Source of the DNA: a virus
IMG/VR virus record: IMGVR_UViG_3300046690_000230
Location: 1-64,000 of that record
Length of the DNA: 64,000 bases
Reading direction: 5' to 3' (one strand)
In this document: piece by piece, positions 41,001 through 50,514 of the stretch
How the letters are laid out: the number at the start of each line of letters is the position of its first letter
How positions within the stretch are numbered: the first letter of the stretch is position 1
The notes under the pieces: generated by a model
Database searches by the model: none
The model's input: the letters and a program-made list of their open reading frames with translations, nothing else
What the model was told of the DNA's origin: nothing
Translations under genes and position numbers: made by a program

Positions 41001-42249
41001 GCTTTCTTTCGTTGGTTCGAGCGAACGCTGGTGGGCGCTGTACCCGCAACTAAACAATCCAGAGCAGCGCTACAATCCCGTGCAACAGCCCCTTCCAAGA
41101 GGGTTGGCGGCTCCGTGGGGTCATGCTACAGACGGCCAGCAAATCTACTGGTGGGCCAAGGATGGTATCTGGGCGTCCAGAGAAGGCTCTCTCACTGACG
41201 ACGATCTCTACAACATCTTTCCCCATGAAGGCGTGGATGGAGTGGCAGTTAGCTATGGACCCCCGGTCTTGGGGCGTACTGTTCAACCACCCGACTATTC
41301 ACGGGCCGGAACGTTTCGTCTCGTTTACGACAACTACTACCTATACGCCATTTACCAAGATTCTACCGGAACCTACGACATGCTCGTGTACGACATCCGG
41401 CGCAAAGCATGGAGCGTAGACGTATATCCCAATCCAATCTCAGCGATGTATGCGTCAGAGCAGCAATCAGGCACCTTGCAGACGGCAGGCACGCCTTACG
41501 CCGAGTTGTTGATGGCAGATACGGCAGGACTTGTTTACTCGCAGACTCCGTTTGCCAACGATAATGGGACTCCAATCACACCCACCATTGCTACTAACGA
41601 GTTTGATGGTGGAGACTTGCGAGCGCCGAAACAGTGGGGAGATTACTTCATTGATTCGCTGTCTGCTTCCGCTGCTGGCATCTCCGTTCAGCCGATGTCT
41701 CTGGGCGCTCCCGTAGCTCCTGCCACTACCATTCCCAATGGTGCTGGGCGGCAACAGACTCCGCTAAGTGTCAGTGGGGTAGTTGTTTCGCAGTTCATGG
41801 GCCTCTTCCTTACCTGGACAGACGATTTCAGCGTACAGGTAAATCCCACGCGGTTGCATATCTGGGACATCAGTTTTCAGGTTCAGCCAGCCCGCACGAT
41901 TGCTTGGACTACCTTTGGCACATCCTTTGGCATGGACGGCTACTGCCATATCAGGGAAGTGGTTCTGGCTTTCGTCTCGACCGCTGACATTACACTCACT
42001 ATTACCAGCTACGATGGGCAATCGCCGCTGCCAATCACCATCCCATCAAGCGCAGGTCAGTATCAGAAGGTGTTGTTTCCTGTCTCGGCAAATAAGGGAC
42101 AGCTCTATCGTTTCCAGATGACTTGCACCGAGTCCTTTCAAATATTCAATGAGGACATGGAAGTGAGGGTCGGGGGCTGGTCGCGGCAGACGCCCTATTC
42201 GCACATGAAGTCTTTCAGCGGAGATGTAGTCAGTCCTGCTACGATTTGA
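38002..42249 (+). CDS. Very large tail structural protein (1415 aa)
   Basis: The longest gene in the window. It begins AYGADFKYLFGRGSF, then the strand-rich NSVETRPGTGPQVFATHALP and LPRTLARDSDDTIWLDD, followed by long beta domains (WDIFRFGGSITSWRFLGS), and ends with lectin-like strands. Its size, lack of coiled coil and location fit a nozzle or tail-tip protein of a short tail (comparable to tail tubular proteins) rather than a tape measure. The exact homology is not established. Confidence 0.55.
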   Translation: MAYGADFKYLFGRGSFERPKEGWRFHFKGMKTNAAPDSLPPGKHPIAVNIRAVNDNSVETRPGTGPQVFATHALPVTDLRSYTVLGTDNLPRTLARDSDDTIWLDDSTQVGTLAAGGLGATMIPFRPSQSPDPYMYIANAADYQKFSAPDPTVVASKVGIAEPQDSCEAAQIAQQFTEVLSPGGTWNTAGTASAWSSGDRSTDIVVTALNDPVSPFKEGGIHGATPPRWSVQVSPTVQYQRGEIVYFNGSPALITIVEEVIAPLSISMTVQAIYYKSGPPGVAVVVLQGITSPGKSTPQDNQSGVILNNIDVIAQLVRGALVSIGGETTFVRSVTSGPDNQICIECFLNNTHIVGEIVIGLPTIIVNDVQNATSVIAGTPIIGDQGNVENFTVGAGVGTLTTGPAGGGPTGTIIANATSSLNGWGPNAHVGAYEMGTAQAFNWGLDPSTTSGYTNPNNVGDGNTTTFADATGQHTHTYYGSIWGFTAGVAQSNMVLNINSRVLANGDDGFTVTKRSAGIWYSLDNSVTWNQIYNMGPELPSPQPLSRPQQWDSVPLPANQDITQVQVMAFTDSHDDMVHYVYEINISVGAASIGVDTGAYQEDDYLHFSVLADDPTNLIELKLQFDVADGTFLDNYYYTSVRPSDLVPVTANTVSQLGAIQSIVSQTQTNQEAQAVGLNISNPSVAGDGQWTEIWIPISELTRIGGDQTKTLANINSVQIVVNALATIRVAVSSIAFVGGGQPDVGQIGEPYRYRVRPRSSVTGAIGNPSPDMRYGVSAVRQPVQIDLPSAAYDTQIDRWDIFRFGGSITSWRFLGSVDVSHTSFEDNYFDDAAEVGEVLDFDNFEPWPSIDLPLNATATTIVGTEAEVVIPSPTLVLRYLPGNIVNLGGQSSYTLRKRPTLISGTTYLFEFDECTVGFNQGTISDNGQVSIYEPALARQFLPYMWGPDVNGTVFAVGDPLRPGTIYTAKPSNPDSAPDSYNQELTSPAEPLLGGEVLDGLSFVGSSERWWALYPQLNNPEQRYNPVQQPLPRGLAAPWGHATDGQQIYWWAKDGIWASREGSLTDDDLYNIFPHEGVDGVAVSYGPPVLGRTVQPPDYSRAGTFRLVYDNYYLYAIYQDSTGTYDMLVYDIRRKAWSVDVYPNPISAMYASEQQSGTLQTAGTPYAELLMADTAGLVYSQTPFANDNGTPITPTIATNEFDGGDLRAPKQWGDYFIDSLSASAAGISVQPMSLGAPVAPATTIPNGAGRQQTPLSVSGVVVSQFMGLFLTWTDDFSVQVNPTRLHIWDISFQVQPARTIAWTTFGTSFGMDGYCHIREVVLAFVSTADITLTITSYDGQSPLPITIPSSAGQYQKVLFPVSANKGQLYRFQMTCTESFQIFNEDMEVRVGGWSRQTPYSHMKSFSGDVVSPATI

Positions 42250-42256
42250 GGGTTTT

Positions 42257-42421
42257 ATGGCAGAAGCGAGATGGTATCCGAGCACCCAACAATTAGGCAA
42301 TCCAGACGAACTGGAACGCACCTTACGTGAAGTCCTGCGGCTGCACTATTCGCTAGTTGACCGCCACGAAGAGTTGCTGAAACAAGTCAGTACCTTAAAG
42401 ACTCCACCCAAGCCCAAATGA
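42257..42421 (+). CDS. Small helical protein (54 aa)
   Basis: GAGGG precedes the ATG. A helical segment (DELERTLREVLRLHYSLVDRH) is followed by a Lys/Pro tail. Coupled as ATGA to the next fibre gene. It could be a fibre chaperone or hinge. Confidence 0.5.
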   Translation: MAEARWYPSTQQLGNPDELERTLREVLRLHYSLVDRHEELLKQVSTLKTPPKPK

Positions 42422-43089
42422 GCGATTCCGCTTCCAAGACGAAGATATTAGGGCTTCCGGTATTTCCGTCCGATACCAGCCAACTCGCTTCTGGCTCCAT
42501 TCTTACCTACGACTTGGCCAATAGGCAGTTCAAGTTCATACCAGGTGGCGGAGTTGCGGGTGTCAGCAGCCTGAACGGTTTAACGGGCGCACTAACTCTT
42601 GTAGCAGGGACCAACATCAGTCTGGCTATAGGCGCATCGACTATCACCATTTCAGCGTCTGGCGGCGGTGGTGGCACTGGTACGGTTACCTCAATAGGAT
42701 TGGCTGTACCAGGGGAGTTGAACGTAACTGGTAGCCCCGTCACCACGGCTGGAACGATAACCATAGGAAAGGCTACACAGACCGCTAATACGGTATGGGC
42801 AGGACCGACTCTTGGCGCAGCGGCGCAACCTACGTTCAGAGCTTTAGTCTCTGCCGATATTCCTGGTGGCGCTGCCACTTTTGCCGATGAAGAAATACCT
42901 TCAGGCGGCACTCCTGGCACGTCGTTTTCGTTGGCAAACGCGCCTAATCCGGTTAAGTCATTGCTTTTATTCTGGAATGGATTGTTACAGAAACCGGGAG
43001 GAGTGGACTATACTCTCGCAGGAACTGCTATTACTACGGTAAATACGATAGGAGCAGGAGACAGCTTCCTGGCATGGTACAGGTTCTAA
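42418..43089 (+). CDS. Tail-fibre-like protein (223 aa)
   Basis: The unit VSSLNGLTGALTLVAGTNIS and the later NTVWAGPTLGAAAQPTFRALVSADIP are characteristic of trimeric fibre stalks and recur in the fibre gene at 50492. It ends with LLLFWNGLLQKPGGVDYTL, a phage host-recognition tip motif. No signal peptide. Overlaps the next gene start. Confidence 0.65.
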   Translation: MSDSASKTKILGLPVFPSDTSQLASGSILTYDLANRQFKFIPGGGVAGVSSLNGLTGALTLVAGTNISLAIGASTITISASGGGGGTGTVTSIGLAVPGELNVTGSPVTTAGTITIGKATQTANTVWAGPTLGAAAQPTFRALVSADIPGGAATFADEEIPSGGTPGTSFSLANAPNPVKSLLLFWNGLLQKPGGVDYTLAGTAITTVNTIGAGDSFLAWYRF

Positions 43090-44387
43090 TCATCGCTCTA
43101 TTGCTTCTGTTTCCCTGTAGTCTGTGGGCGCAGACCAAGATAGACCTGACCACGCAGGTCAAGAGTTCCACGCTTACCACTAACACCATTCCCAAGTGGA
43201 CAGGTTCGACAGGATTCGGAAACGGTTGTGTACTCGACGATGGAACCCATGCGGTGCGTTGCGATGCAGGATTCGATGTCAATTCGTTGGGTGCTTATAT
43301 CTTCTGGGCAGTAAATAATACCGTAACAGGGACCACAGTCAATAAGATGGCCTGTGACGATGGGACTGGAAAAGTAATCATCTGCCCTTCCGCTTCATCG
43401 ACCACCAACGACCCTTTGGGCGTAGCAGTAGCGGCAGATGGAGCCACGCCGGGAACCAGCGGAAGTACGGGCATCTGCATTATTGGGTTTTGCTCCGTCA
43501 TCATGGACAACTCAGCTACGGCTGGTCACTATGCCCAATCCAGCAGCACTGTAAATGGTGACTTGAGCGATGTTGGTGCTACGATTCCCACTAATGGACA
43601 ATCTTATTGGCGCATCTTCACAGGGAACTCTGGTGCTGGCACGGCAGCGGTATTCCGCAATCTGACGCCTAGTGAGTTAAACGCATCCGGTGTTAGCGGT
43701 GGCAACGGTAAGAGTATTCAGATTCAAATAAATGGTACAGCGATAACCAAACCCATCGCCAATCTGGTTAATGGAACTGGGATAACCTTCGCTACGGGAA
43801 ATTCAGGAAACACTACGACAATTACTCCTACAGTCAGTCTTTCTGCACTGACATTCCCTGAAGTGAAAATCATTCCAGCGGCTAATTGTCCTAATGCAAC
43901 GCCTGGAAGCGGTTGGAGTTATGCATCTTCCACATGGACGGCTGCTTGTCGTGCAGGTACGAATAACTTAGGTGGTGCGCTTCAGCTTATCCCTTCCACG
44001 GGAGGAGCAGCACAGTTCCGTTTCGAGATTCCCGCCGACTGGGATTCCGCTTCACAGCCTTTCATTCGCATTGAGTACGCTTCTGGAGCCAATACTTCCG
44101 GCACGGTGATTTGGACGGTAGCGAGTGCTTGTACCAAAGCCGATGGTTCGATAACTGACGACCCTTCCTTTGTTGCTGAATCGGCATTTGGTACACAGAC
44201 GATGGCTACGGCAAACAGAGCATGGTCACAGACTGGACAGTTCACGGCAATAACCAGCGGGAACAACTGTGTAGGAGGCGGTGGTTTAGTCATCAAACTC
44301 ACTCTTTCTGGCACAGCAGCGAGTGCTATCAACGCATACCAAGCGGTTATTACAACCCAGAGGCTTCCAGTAGTGCAGGCTAATTGA
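43074..44387 (+). CDS. Secreted fibre-like protein (437 aa)
   Basis: The signal MVQVLIIALLLLFPCSLWAQ has an Ala-x-Ala-like end (LWA). The remainder is beta-rich fibre-type sequence (KPIANLVNGTGITFATGNSG) and a C-terminal domain with paired Cys (CPNATPGSG; ASACTKADG). It overlaps the previous gene by 16 nt. Export signal plus fibre sequence is unusual for a virion protein. Confidence 0.6.
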   Translation: MVQVLIIALLLLFPCSLWAQTKIDLTTQVKSSTLTTNTIPKWTGSTGFGNGCVLDDGTHAVRCDAGFDVNSLGAYIFWAVNNTVTGTTVNKMACDDGTGKVIICPSASSTTNDPLGVAVAADGATPGTSGSTGICIIGFCSVIMDNSATAGHYAQSSSTVNGDLSDVGATIPTNGQSYWRIFTGNSGAGTAAVFRNLTPSELNASGVSGGNGKSIQIQINGTAITKPIANLVNGTGITFATGNSGNTTTITPTVSLSALTFPEVKIIPAANCPNATPGSGWSYASSTWTAACRAGTNNLGGALQLIPSTGGAAQFRFEIPADWDSASQPFIRIEYASGANTSGTVIWTVASACTKADGSITDDPSFVAESAFGTQTMATANRAWSQTGQFTAITSGNNCVGGGGLVIKLTLSGTAASAINAYQAVITTQRLPVVQAN

Positions 44388-45253
44388 TGAAAACACTCAT
44401 TCTCATTGCTGCCATTTTTCTTTGTGCGAGTTTAGTTTGCGCGACGGAGCCAGTTGCCACTTGCAAAGGCAGCACAACGGGTGGAACGTCTATAAATTGC
44501 TCAACCACAATTACTCCTGGTGCATCGGGCCATAGATTCATCGCCACGGTGACAGGGTTTGGAAACCTAGCCAGCATTGCTTTTTCAATGTCCAATACGG
44601 CTGGAAGTACATGGTCAAAACTTGTTCAGCAAAACACCACTGGAGGCACTGGCTACAGTATTCAACTCTTTTGTGCTCAGGTAAATTCAGTTGCTGCCCA
44701 GACTTTTACAGGAAGTACAAATCAAGCTTCAAACGTATTAACGGTCAATGTTATAGAGTACGCTACATTGACAAGTTGTACCGTTGATAATTCACAAACA
44801 AACGGAAACTGGGGAATGAGTACGGGAGTAACTTCCGTCACTGGCGGTAATGTAACGACGACACAAGGTGATCGAGTAATTAGCGCTATTATGACGGTAT
44901 CTCTAACTGACACCAGTGTGAACAGTGTTGGAAGCGGATATACAAAGCAGTTGAGCAATCAGATCAATGCAACAGGAGTTGGTGGAGGCATTCAATCAAA
45001 CGAGATAGAGGACCAGTGGGGAACGGGAACATTTGCATCAGCTTGGACAAATAACGTCACGACAGGCAGTTCATTTACTTGTCCGTCTGATGGCTTGACC
45101 GGACAACTATGCTGGGTCATTGAAATTGTGCTTATTCCAGCGAATAATCCCAATCCAGTACAAGCATTTCCATATATTGCTAAATTTGATGTACCCAGCA
45201 AAAAGATTCCTTGGGACAATCGCAAGAGAAAATTGGAGATTGCTAGAATATGA
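44387..45253 (+). CDS. Secreted beta-rich protein (288 aa)
   Basis: The signal KTLILIAAIFLCASLVCA is followed by repeated Thr/Ser/Gly strands (GASGHRFIATVTGFGNLAS), reminiscent of immunoglobulin-like or adhesin repeats. It overlaps its neighbours as TGATG and ATGA. Confidence 0.55.
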   Translation: MKTLILIAAIFLCASLVCATEPVATCKGSTTGGTSINCSTTITPGASGHRFIATVTGFGNLASIAFSMSNTAGSTWSKLVQQNTTGGTGYSIQLFCAQVNSVAAQTFTGSTNQASNVLTVNVIEYATLTSCTVDNSQTNGNWGMSTGVTSVTGGNVTTTQGDRVISAIMTVSLTDTSVNSVGSGYTKQLSNQINATGVGGGIQSNEIEDQWGTGTFASAWTNNVTTGSSFTCPSDGLTGQLCWVIEIVLIPANNPNPVQAFPYIAKFDVPSKKIPWDNRKRKLEIARI

Positions 45254-45387
45254 TGATTGTCAGCGCACCCAAGCCCACTGACGTGCGACAGAAGCAGCGT
45301 GAATACCGCCTTGAGATTGCTATGTGGTTCATTCTTTCCATTCAAATCCTTGAATTGCTGGCTTTGGCTTTACTGGTGCGGCGATGA
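45250..45387 (+). CDS. Small membrane protein (45 aa)
   Basis: The polar start (SAPKPTDVRQKQREYRLE) is followed by one membrane helix (IAMWFILSIQILELLALALLV). Coupled on both sides. Unknown. Confidence 0.5.
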   Translation: MMIVSAPKPTDVRQKQREYRLEIAMWFILSIQILELLALALLVRR

Positions 45388-45818
45388 CCAATTCCATCCA
45401 ACGCGACCCGCAAGGACCGGATTGGCCGTTAGGATTTGTAGGCGTCGTCACTCCTGGCACTCCTGTAGGCTTTATGTCCGTCGTAGACCCCACATCGGAC
45501 AATGCTCCTGAAACTGCTACCAGTCCAACCAACTACGCTTATACCGTCAGAGCCGAAGAAATCATGGTGCAGGCGTTCAAGCCAGCCTCGGCGGGAACGC
45601 AGCTAAACATTGGGAACATCTACATCGTTCGGCGTGGAAACGGTGGGGGGTCAGGGAACCGCTCCGACACAGGCAGCATTGTCGCTACGCTTGTTCCCGG
45701 CCAGACTCTTTTCTTCACAGCGGCTGCGGTCAACCGCAACGTCTGGAGTCCTTATCGCTACTCGATTGACGCTGACTTTGCTGGCGACGGGGCGTTTATT
45801 ACCCTGATTGTGCAGTAA
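45384..45818 (+). CDS. Fibre-associated beta protein, copy 1 (144 aa)
   Basis: Paralogous to the gene at 55245: both share ...WPLG...VTPGTPV, a Pro-Thr-rich middle, YTVRA...I-V-Q, a GNIY strand and N-R-N near the end. The start overlaps the previous stop as ATGA. Likely a small virion or fibre protein that occurs twice. Confidence 0.6.
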   Translation: MTNSIQRDPQGPDWPLGFVGVVTPGTPVGFMSVVDPTSDNAPETATSPTNYAYTVRAEEIMVQAFKPASAGTQLNIGNIYIVRRGNGGGSGNRSDTGSIVATLVPGQTLFFTAAAVNRNVWSPYRYSIDADFAGDGAFITLIVQ

Positions 45819-46570
45819 TGCCATTACCTGGACTAGTCGGTTGGTGGCAGTTGCTAGACGGTTCAGGAACAATAGCGACCGATTCTTCTGGCAATGGAAA
45901 CAATGGCAATCTGGTAGGAAGCCCGACTTGGATTACTACAGGGCCAAACGGCGGTGGGTTATCCTTCCGTGGCGGGACTTTCACAGACTCAGTTCGCATC
46001 CCTCGCGCACCAGTACTAGAACCAGCAGCCTTTACCGTGTCTGCGTGGATTAAAGGTCCACAAGCGCAAGACCATATACGGCAGTCCGTTTTTGGAAAGG
46101 CGTTCGACAACGATAATACCGTCCCGTTTCAGAGCTATCAGTTGGCCGTAAACAACGGAGGTCCAGGAGATGCTTCGTTGTTTGTGTTTGGTTCACCTGG
46201 AAGTGTCAACGAAATAGTTGCTGCAAATACGGTATCGGATAATTTAGTCTGGCAGAACTTTGTTGGAACCTATGATCCTGCTGGTGGTAATCCTGAGCAG
46301 AGATTCTACCTGGACGGAAGCGTTATCGGCATTAATGGCCTCACTTTCCCGGTTGTTTATGACACTACTCCTGCAGGAGATTTATACATAGCAGCCAATT
46401 CTGATTTGAGTGTTTTGAACAAGACTTACCAAGGCTCTGTAACCGATGTGCAGGTTTACAATCGGGCATTGAGCGCGGAAGAGGTGGGAACCATTTACGG
46501 AATCTCCAAAGTATCCATATTGCGCGGGTCGCATGGCGGTTCTCGCATGACACCGCCCTACAATCCATGA
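45818..46570 (+). CDS. Concanavalin A-like (LamG) lectin protein (250 aa)
   Basis: The pattern LVGWWQLLDGSGTIATDSSGN, FTVSAWIKG, a mid QNFVGTYDP strand and GSVTDVQVYNRALSAEEV is the LamG/laminin-like lectin signature, used to bind glycans. It may adsorb to host surface polysaccharides. Overlaps the previous stop. Confidence 0.75.
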   Translation: MPLPGLVGWWQLLDGSGTIATDSSGNGNNGNLVGSPTWITTGPNGGGLSFRGGTFTDSVRIPRAPVLEPAAFTVSAWIKGPQAQDHIRQSVFGKAFDNDNTVPFQSYQLAVNNGGPGDASLFVFGSPGSVNEIVAANTVSDNLVWQNFVGTYDPAGGNPEQRFYLDGSVIGINGLTFPVVYDTTPAGDLYIAANSDLSVLNKTYQGSVTDVQVYNRALSAEEVGTIYGISKVSILRGSHGGSRMTPPYNP

Positions 46571-46583
46571 TATGAAAGGCACA

Positions 46584-49529
46584 ATGAGACGTTTACTGTT
46601 AGTTCTAGTCCTGCTGCTAATCGCACCAAGCGCTTGGGCTTCTAACTGGTTTGTGCGCTCGTCCACCACCTGCGCCAACAATGGCAACGGCACTTCTGCG
46701 CTTTGTGCATCCTCTCCTGGCGGGGCTGGCGGGTGGAAGGGATTCTCCAATATCAACTGGGGTGCTATCCACGGCGGCGACACGCTGTTCCTAGTACCTG
46801 GTGACACTTACGCAGAACAACTAACCATCGGGGCTTCAGGTTCTAGCGGAAATCTCATTACCATCAGCAAGAGCGGCGGAGGTACTGCCATTATAGATGG
46901 CGGCAACTCGCGAACTGGAATCAGTTTCAATGGTCAATCCTTTGTAACTGTAGATGGTCTAATAGGTAACGCAGCCTTCGGCGGCAGCCAAACCTACGGA
47001 ATCAAGATCATCAACATTGGTTTACCGAATTACTGTGCCTACATAAATAACGCAGAACAGCATGTAAAGTTTCTTCACGTTGAATGCTCCGGCAACGGGC
47101 AAAACACGGACAACGCGCATCTCAACGCCCCTCCATCTCCTGACGATAATCGTGGCGGAGTTTTCGGCGGCGGTGGTGCTCATTTTGTTGAGGTTGCCTA
47201 CAACTGGTTCCATACACAGATGGCGCAATACAACATCTCCAGTTGCAGCATTTCAGGAACTACCTATACCTGCACGGTCACGACTACCATCACTGATACT
47301 CATTGGACCTCTCCATCAGTGCCCTTTGCCAGCATTGGACTCTACGGAAACACGGGTGTTAACGGTCACTGTGGCCTGATTAGCGTTAGTGGAAACACGT
47401 TTACTTGCGAGGGAGGCGGCTCTGGTACAGGTACTGGTGGCATAGCAGTCATGGAGTGGGCGGCTACGGCGGTCACGGGGTTTTTCGCTACGGGAAGTAC
47501 GAATTACAACGACAACACAACCCACGATAACTTCGCCTACGGCGTTTTTAACGACGGTTTTCGTGCTAATGGCAACGCGCAAATCTACCACAATGAAGCC
47601 CAAGCGGGTATGGGTTCAGGCCACAGTGATGCGACTCTGGCTCAATCCGCTCTTTACGTAGAAATATCCAGCAATTATGTGCATGATTGGAACGACCAGA
47701 ACTGCTACTTGGATAACCTATCCCCTGCGTCCAGAGGGCACATTCGCATCTACAACAATATCTGGAACTCACCTATGGGATTTGGTGGTTGCAACATTGA
47801 TCCAGAGGGTACTTCGGCCAATTGGGACGACATCGTAATGATAAACAATACGTCCTACGCATCACGGGACTACGTTGTTCACTACGGAAACCAGGGCGGT
47901 ACGGTAACGAATTTCGTGTATATGAATAACATTTCGCGTGTGTCTGGATCGCAAGGCAGCCCGCCGTGGGGCGCAGGTGGTGGCATTGCTTTTGCTACCA
48001 CAGGCGACCCGTTTGATTACAACGTTTATTCTCCAACACTTGGCGTGCAGTTCCCTATCATTGCAAACTACAGTGGAGGGAATAAGACGATAGCGCAGTT
48101 ACGATTGCTCTCTCCACAGCGCGAAGTGAATGGCAACACTTGCGATGTTACTTACATTGGTGGAGCGCTGCCTACGGGTGCGACTCCAGCAGGTACGGAC
48201 AATTGCGCCAAGGGTAAGGGAGCAAATCTGTCGGCAACCTACCCGTTCGCTAATACAGATTTCAATGGCACCATTCGTGGTACTACTTGGGATACAGGAG
48301 CTATTTCAGCAGGAGCAGCGGTAACTCCGCCCAACGCTCCAACTGGGCTTACTGCTTCGGCTTCCGGTTCCACCGTAACTCTGAATTGGACAGCAAGCAG
48401 CGGTTCTCCTATCCCCACCGCCTACACACTCTATCGCGGCACGGTTCACAACGGGCCGTACACACTCATCAAGACCGCCATGACCAGCACATCCACCACC
48501 GACACGGTGGCTAATGGAACCTATTTTTATGTGGTCACGGCGTATGTCGGGGGAATCATCAGCACCATCAGTGGAAATAGTTCTGTTGCCACCGTCACTT
48601 GCATGTCTGCTTGCCCCAGTTTCGCTACAGGGACAGCCTTCACCATCGCAGGAGATTCTACCTCTAGCTTCAACGGAACCTTTACATCCACAGGACAGCC
48701 GACTTCTAGCACTTTCACTTTTAATAGCTCTACGAACTCCATTGGTAGTGGTGGTGGGGTATGGCCTACGAATCAGGAAAGTGCAAGGTCGAATGAAGCC
48801 TCTGTAGTGGTGGGAGCGGCGATTACCGTGTCCGCCGCACCGTCAGCACTGACCTTTTCTTCCTTCACGATAGGCACGTCCAGCCCCTCGCAGAACGTGA
48901 CCATGACCAATACTTCTGGGGCTGGGAATACAGTGACTTTCACGTTAGTGGCATTTAGCGGGACCAATCCAGGGGACTTCTCGCGTACCACTAATTGCAC
49001 TACTTTAACCACAACAGGACAGCAATGCACAACTCAGGTTACTTTTACTCCAACGGCGGCAGGTGCTCGTTCCGCTATTTTAGGTTTCTCTGACAATGCT
49101 GCTGGTTCCCCACAGCAAATTCCTGTGAGTGGTACGGGCGTATCGGCGGCACCAGGAGTTAGTCTAAATCCCACCAGCCTAAACTTTGGCGATCAGACGC
49201 TTTCCACTACTTCCACTACGCGGAGCATCATCCTGACCAATACAGGTTCTGGAACGCTCACGATTTCATCGGTGGTGGCTTCTGGAGACTTTGCGGTGGT
49301 GACGGTTCCGGTAACGAATTGCGGCGGGACGCTGGCTTCGCTCGCCACTTGCTCGCTGAACGTTACGTTCACTCCCACCGCTACAGGGGGAAGGGTTGGC
49401 GCTGTTACCATCACAGATAACGCTGCTGGAAACCCACATGTCGCTAATCTGTCTGGAAACGGAATCAACACCAAGTGCCAGATGACGGGGAACGTAACCC
49501 TTAGTGGCATAGCCACCATTTGTCAATAA
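46584..49529 (+). CDS. Secreted beta-helix protein with FnIII and ASH domains (981 aa)
   Basis: The start at 46584 is chosen because AAAGG lies four bases upstream. Order: Sec signal (RRLLLVLVLLLIAPSAWA), a right-handed beta-helix region with ISKSGGGTAIIDGGNS and repeated Asn ladders (about residues 50-500), a fibronectin III domain (APTGLTASASGSTVTLNW), then two SPD-2/Hydin (ASH)-like units (TFSSFTIGTSSPSQNVTMTN; LNFGDQTLSTTSTTRSIILT). A surface glycan-degrading or adhesive spike is likely. Confidence 0.7.
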   Translation: MRRLLLVLVLLLIAPSAWASNWFVRSSTTCANNGNGTSALCASSPGGAGGWKGFSNINWGAIHGGDTLFLVPGDTYAEQLTIGASGSSGNLITISKSGGGTAIIDGGNSRTGISFNGQSFVTVDGLIGNAAFGGSQTYGIKIINIGLPNYCAYINNAEQHVKFLHVECSGNGQNTDNAHLNAPPSPDDNRGGVFGGGGAHFVEVAYNWFHTQMAQYNISSCSISGTTYTCTVTTTITDTHWTSPSVPFASIGLYGNTGVNGHCGLISVSGNTFTCEGGGSGTGTGGIAVMEWAATAVTGFFATGSTNYNDNTTHDNFAYGVFNDGFRANGNAQIYHNEAQAGMGSGHSDATLAQSALYVEISSNYVHDWNDQNCYLDNLSPASRGHIRIYNNIWNSPMGFGGCNIDPEGTSANWDDIVMINNTSYASRDYVVHYGNQGGTVTNFVYMNNISRVSGSQGSPPWGAGGGIAFATTGDPFDYNVYSPTLGVQFPIIANYSGGNKTIAQLRLLSPQREVNGNTCDVTYIGGALPTGATPAGTDNCAKGKGANLSATYPFANTDFNGTIRGTTWDTGAISAGAAVTPPNAPTGLTASASGSTVTLNWTASSGSPIPTAYTLYRGTVHNGPYTLIKTAMTSTSTTDTVANGTYFYVVTAYVGGIISTISGNSSVATVTCMSACPSFATGTAFTIAGDSTSSFNGTFTSTGQPTSSTFTFNSSTNSIGSGGGVWPTNQESARSNEASVVVGAAITVSAAPSALTFSSFTIGTSSPSQNVTMTNTSGAGNTVTFTLVAFSGTNPGDFSRTTNCTTLTTTGQQCTTQVTFTPTAAGARSAILGFSDNAAGSPQQIPVSGTGVSAAPGVSLNPTSLNFGDQTLSTTSTTRSIILTNTGSGTLTISSVVASGDFAVVTVPVTNCGGTLASLATCSLNVTFTPTATGGRVGAVTITDNAAGNPHVANLSGNGINTKCQMTGNVTLSGIATICQ

Positions 49530-49586
49530 GGATTTTGATGGACACTCTATGGTTATGAGACGTACAGTACCGCAAGGAGAAATGTC

Positions 49587-50120
49587 GTGCCACCGCGCAT
49601 CCCAGTGATAGGAAGGCAGTTTGGGCGTTGGACAATCCTTTCTTTTCGATGGGATAAGTCCCAAAAACGTTCTTTCTTGTTTTGCCGATGCCTATGCGGG
49701 ACTGAAAGAGAAGTTGCTAGAAGTAGTGTAATTAGTGGCCTTTCTGTCAGTTGTGGGTGCTATAAGCAGGAACAAACCATAAAACTTAGACGGAAGCATG
49801 GAGAAGGCGACTGGCGGCACAAGAATATAACCGTCGAATACAAACTATGGAAAGGCATACGCCAGAGATGCCTTAATCCAAACTCTAAGGTCTATCCATA
49901 TTATGGTGGCCGTGGTATAGCCATTTGCGACCGCTGGCAGGATTACGAGAATTTCTTGGCTGATATGGGACGGAGACCTTCACCGGACCTGACCATAGAT
50001 AGAATAGACAATAGTTTGGGGTATTCTCCAGAGAATTGCCGGTGGGCAACAAGAAAAGAACAATCCCAGAATCAGCGGCCAAGACGTACTGGTTATCATC
50101 GGAGGCCCAAACTTGCCTAG
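49587..50120 (+). CDS. HNH/AP2-type homing endonuclease (177 aa)
   Basis: AAGGAG precedes a GTG start. The order is an N-terminal FGRWTILSF element, a Cys-rich patch ([16 protein letters not shown]...SCGC), and the homing core [55 protein letters not shown]. It sits between two fibre genes and overlaps the next by 8 nt. A paralog is at 55685. Confidence 0.8.
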   Translation: MPPRIPVIGRQFGRWTILSFRWDKSQKRSFLFCRCLCGTEREVARSSVISGLSVSCGCYKQEQTIKLRRKHGEGDWRHKNITVEYKLWKGIRQRCLNPNSKVYPYYGGRGIAICDRWQDYENFLADMGRRPSPDLTIDRIDNSLGYSPENCRWATRKEQSQNQRPRRTGYHRRPKLA

Positions 50121-50514
50121 TACACCGACACCTATATTGGGGTTAATCGTTCCGACAATTGGTGGAGATAGTAATATTTGGGGTCAGGAATTAAACACCA
50201 ACCTGCAAACCATTGACCTTGTTGGGGCTACAGCTATTTTCTCAGTTTCATCGAACTACACCGCCACCATCAGCAAGTCTCCTCTGACCCTAATCAAAGT
50301 AACTACTTCCGGTTTGACTATCAACATCACCATGCCAGACCCAGCTACCAACACTGGAAAACAGTACAACATCAAGAAGATGGATGCGGGTGCCGGCATT
50401 GTCAACGTCATTGCAACCATAGACTTACAGACTTCCTGGCAGCTAACCAACCAGTTTCAATGCCTGGGCATAACTTCAAATGGAGTAACTTATGACGTCG
50501 TGTCTGTTGCGTAG
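50113..50514 (+). CDS. Small fibre protein (133 aa)
   Basis: The TTG start overlaps the HNH gene. The sequence [20 protein letters not shown] and [11 protein letters not shown] is the conserved N-terminal module of many phage fibres, followed by beta strands ([19 protein letters not shown]). It overlaps the next fibre gene by 23 nt. Confidence 0.65.
   Translation: MPSTPTPILGLIVPTIGGDSNIWGQELNTNLQTIDLVGATAIFSVSSNYTATISKSPLTLIKVTTSGLTINITMPDPATNTGKQYNIKKMDAGAGIVNVIATIDLQTSWQLTNQFQCLGITSNGVTYDVVSVA

Noticed and set aside
40298-41198. Alternative-frame reading frames inside the 1415-aa tail gene
   Set aside because: They are shadows of the continuous, strongly protein-like long frame.
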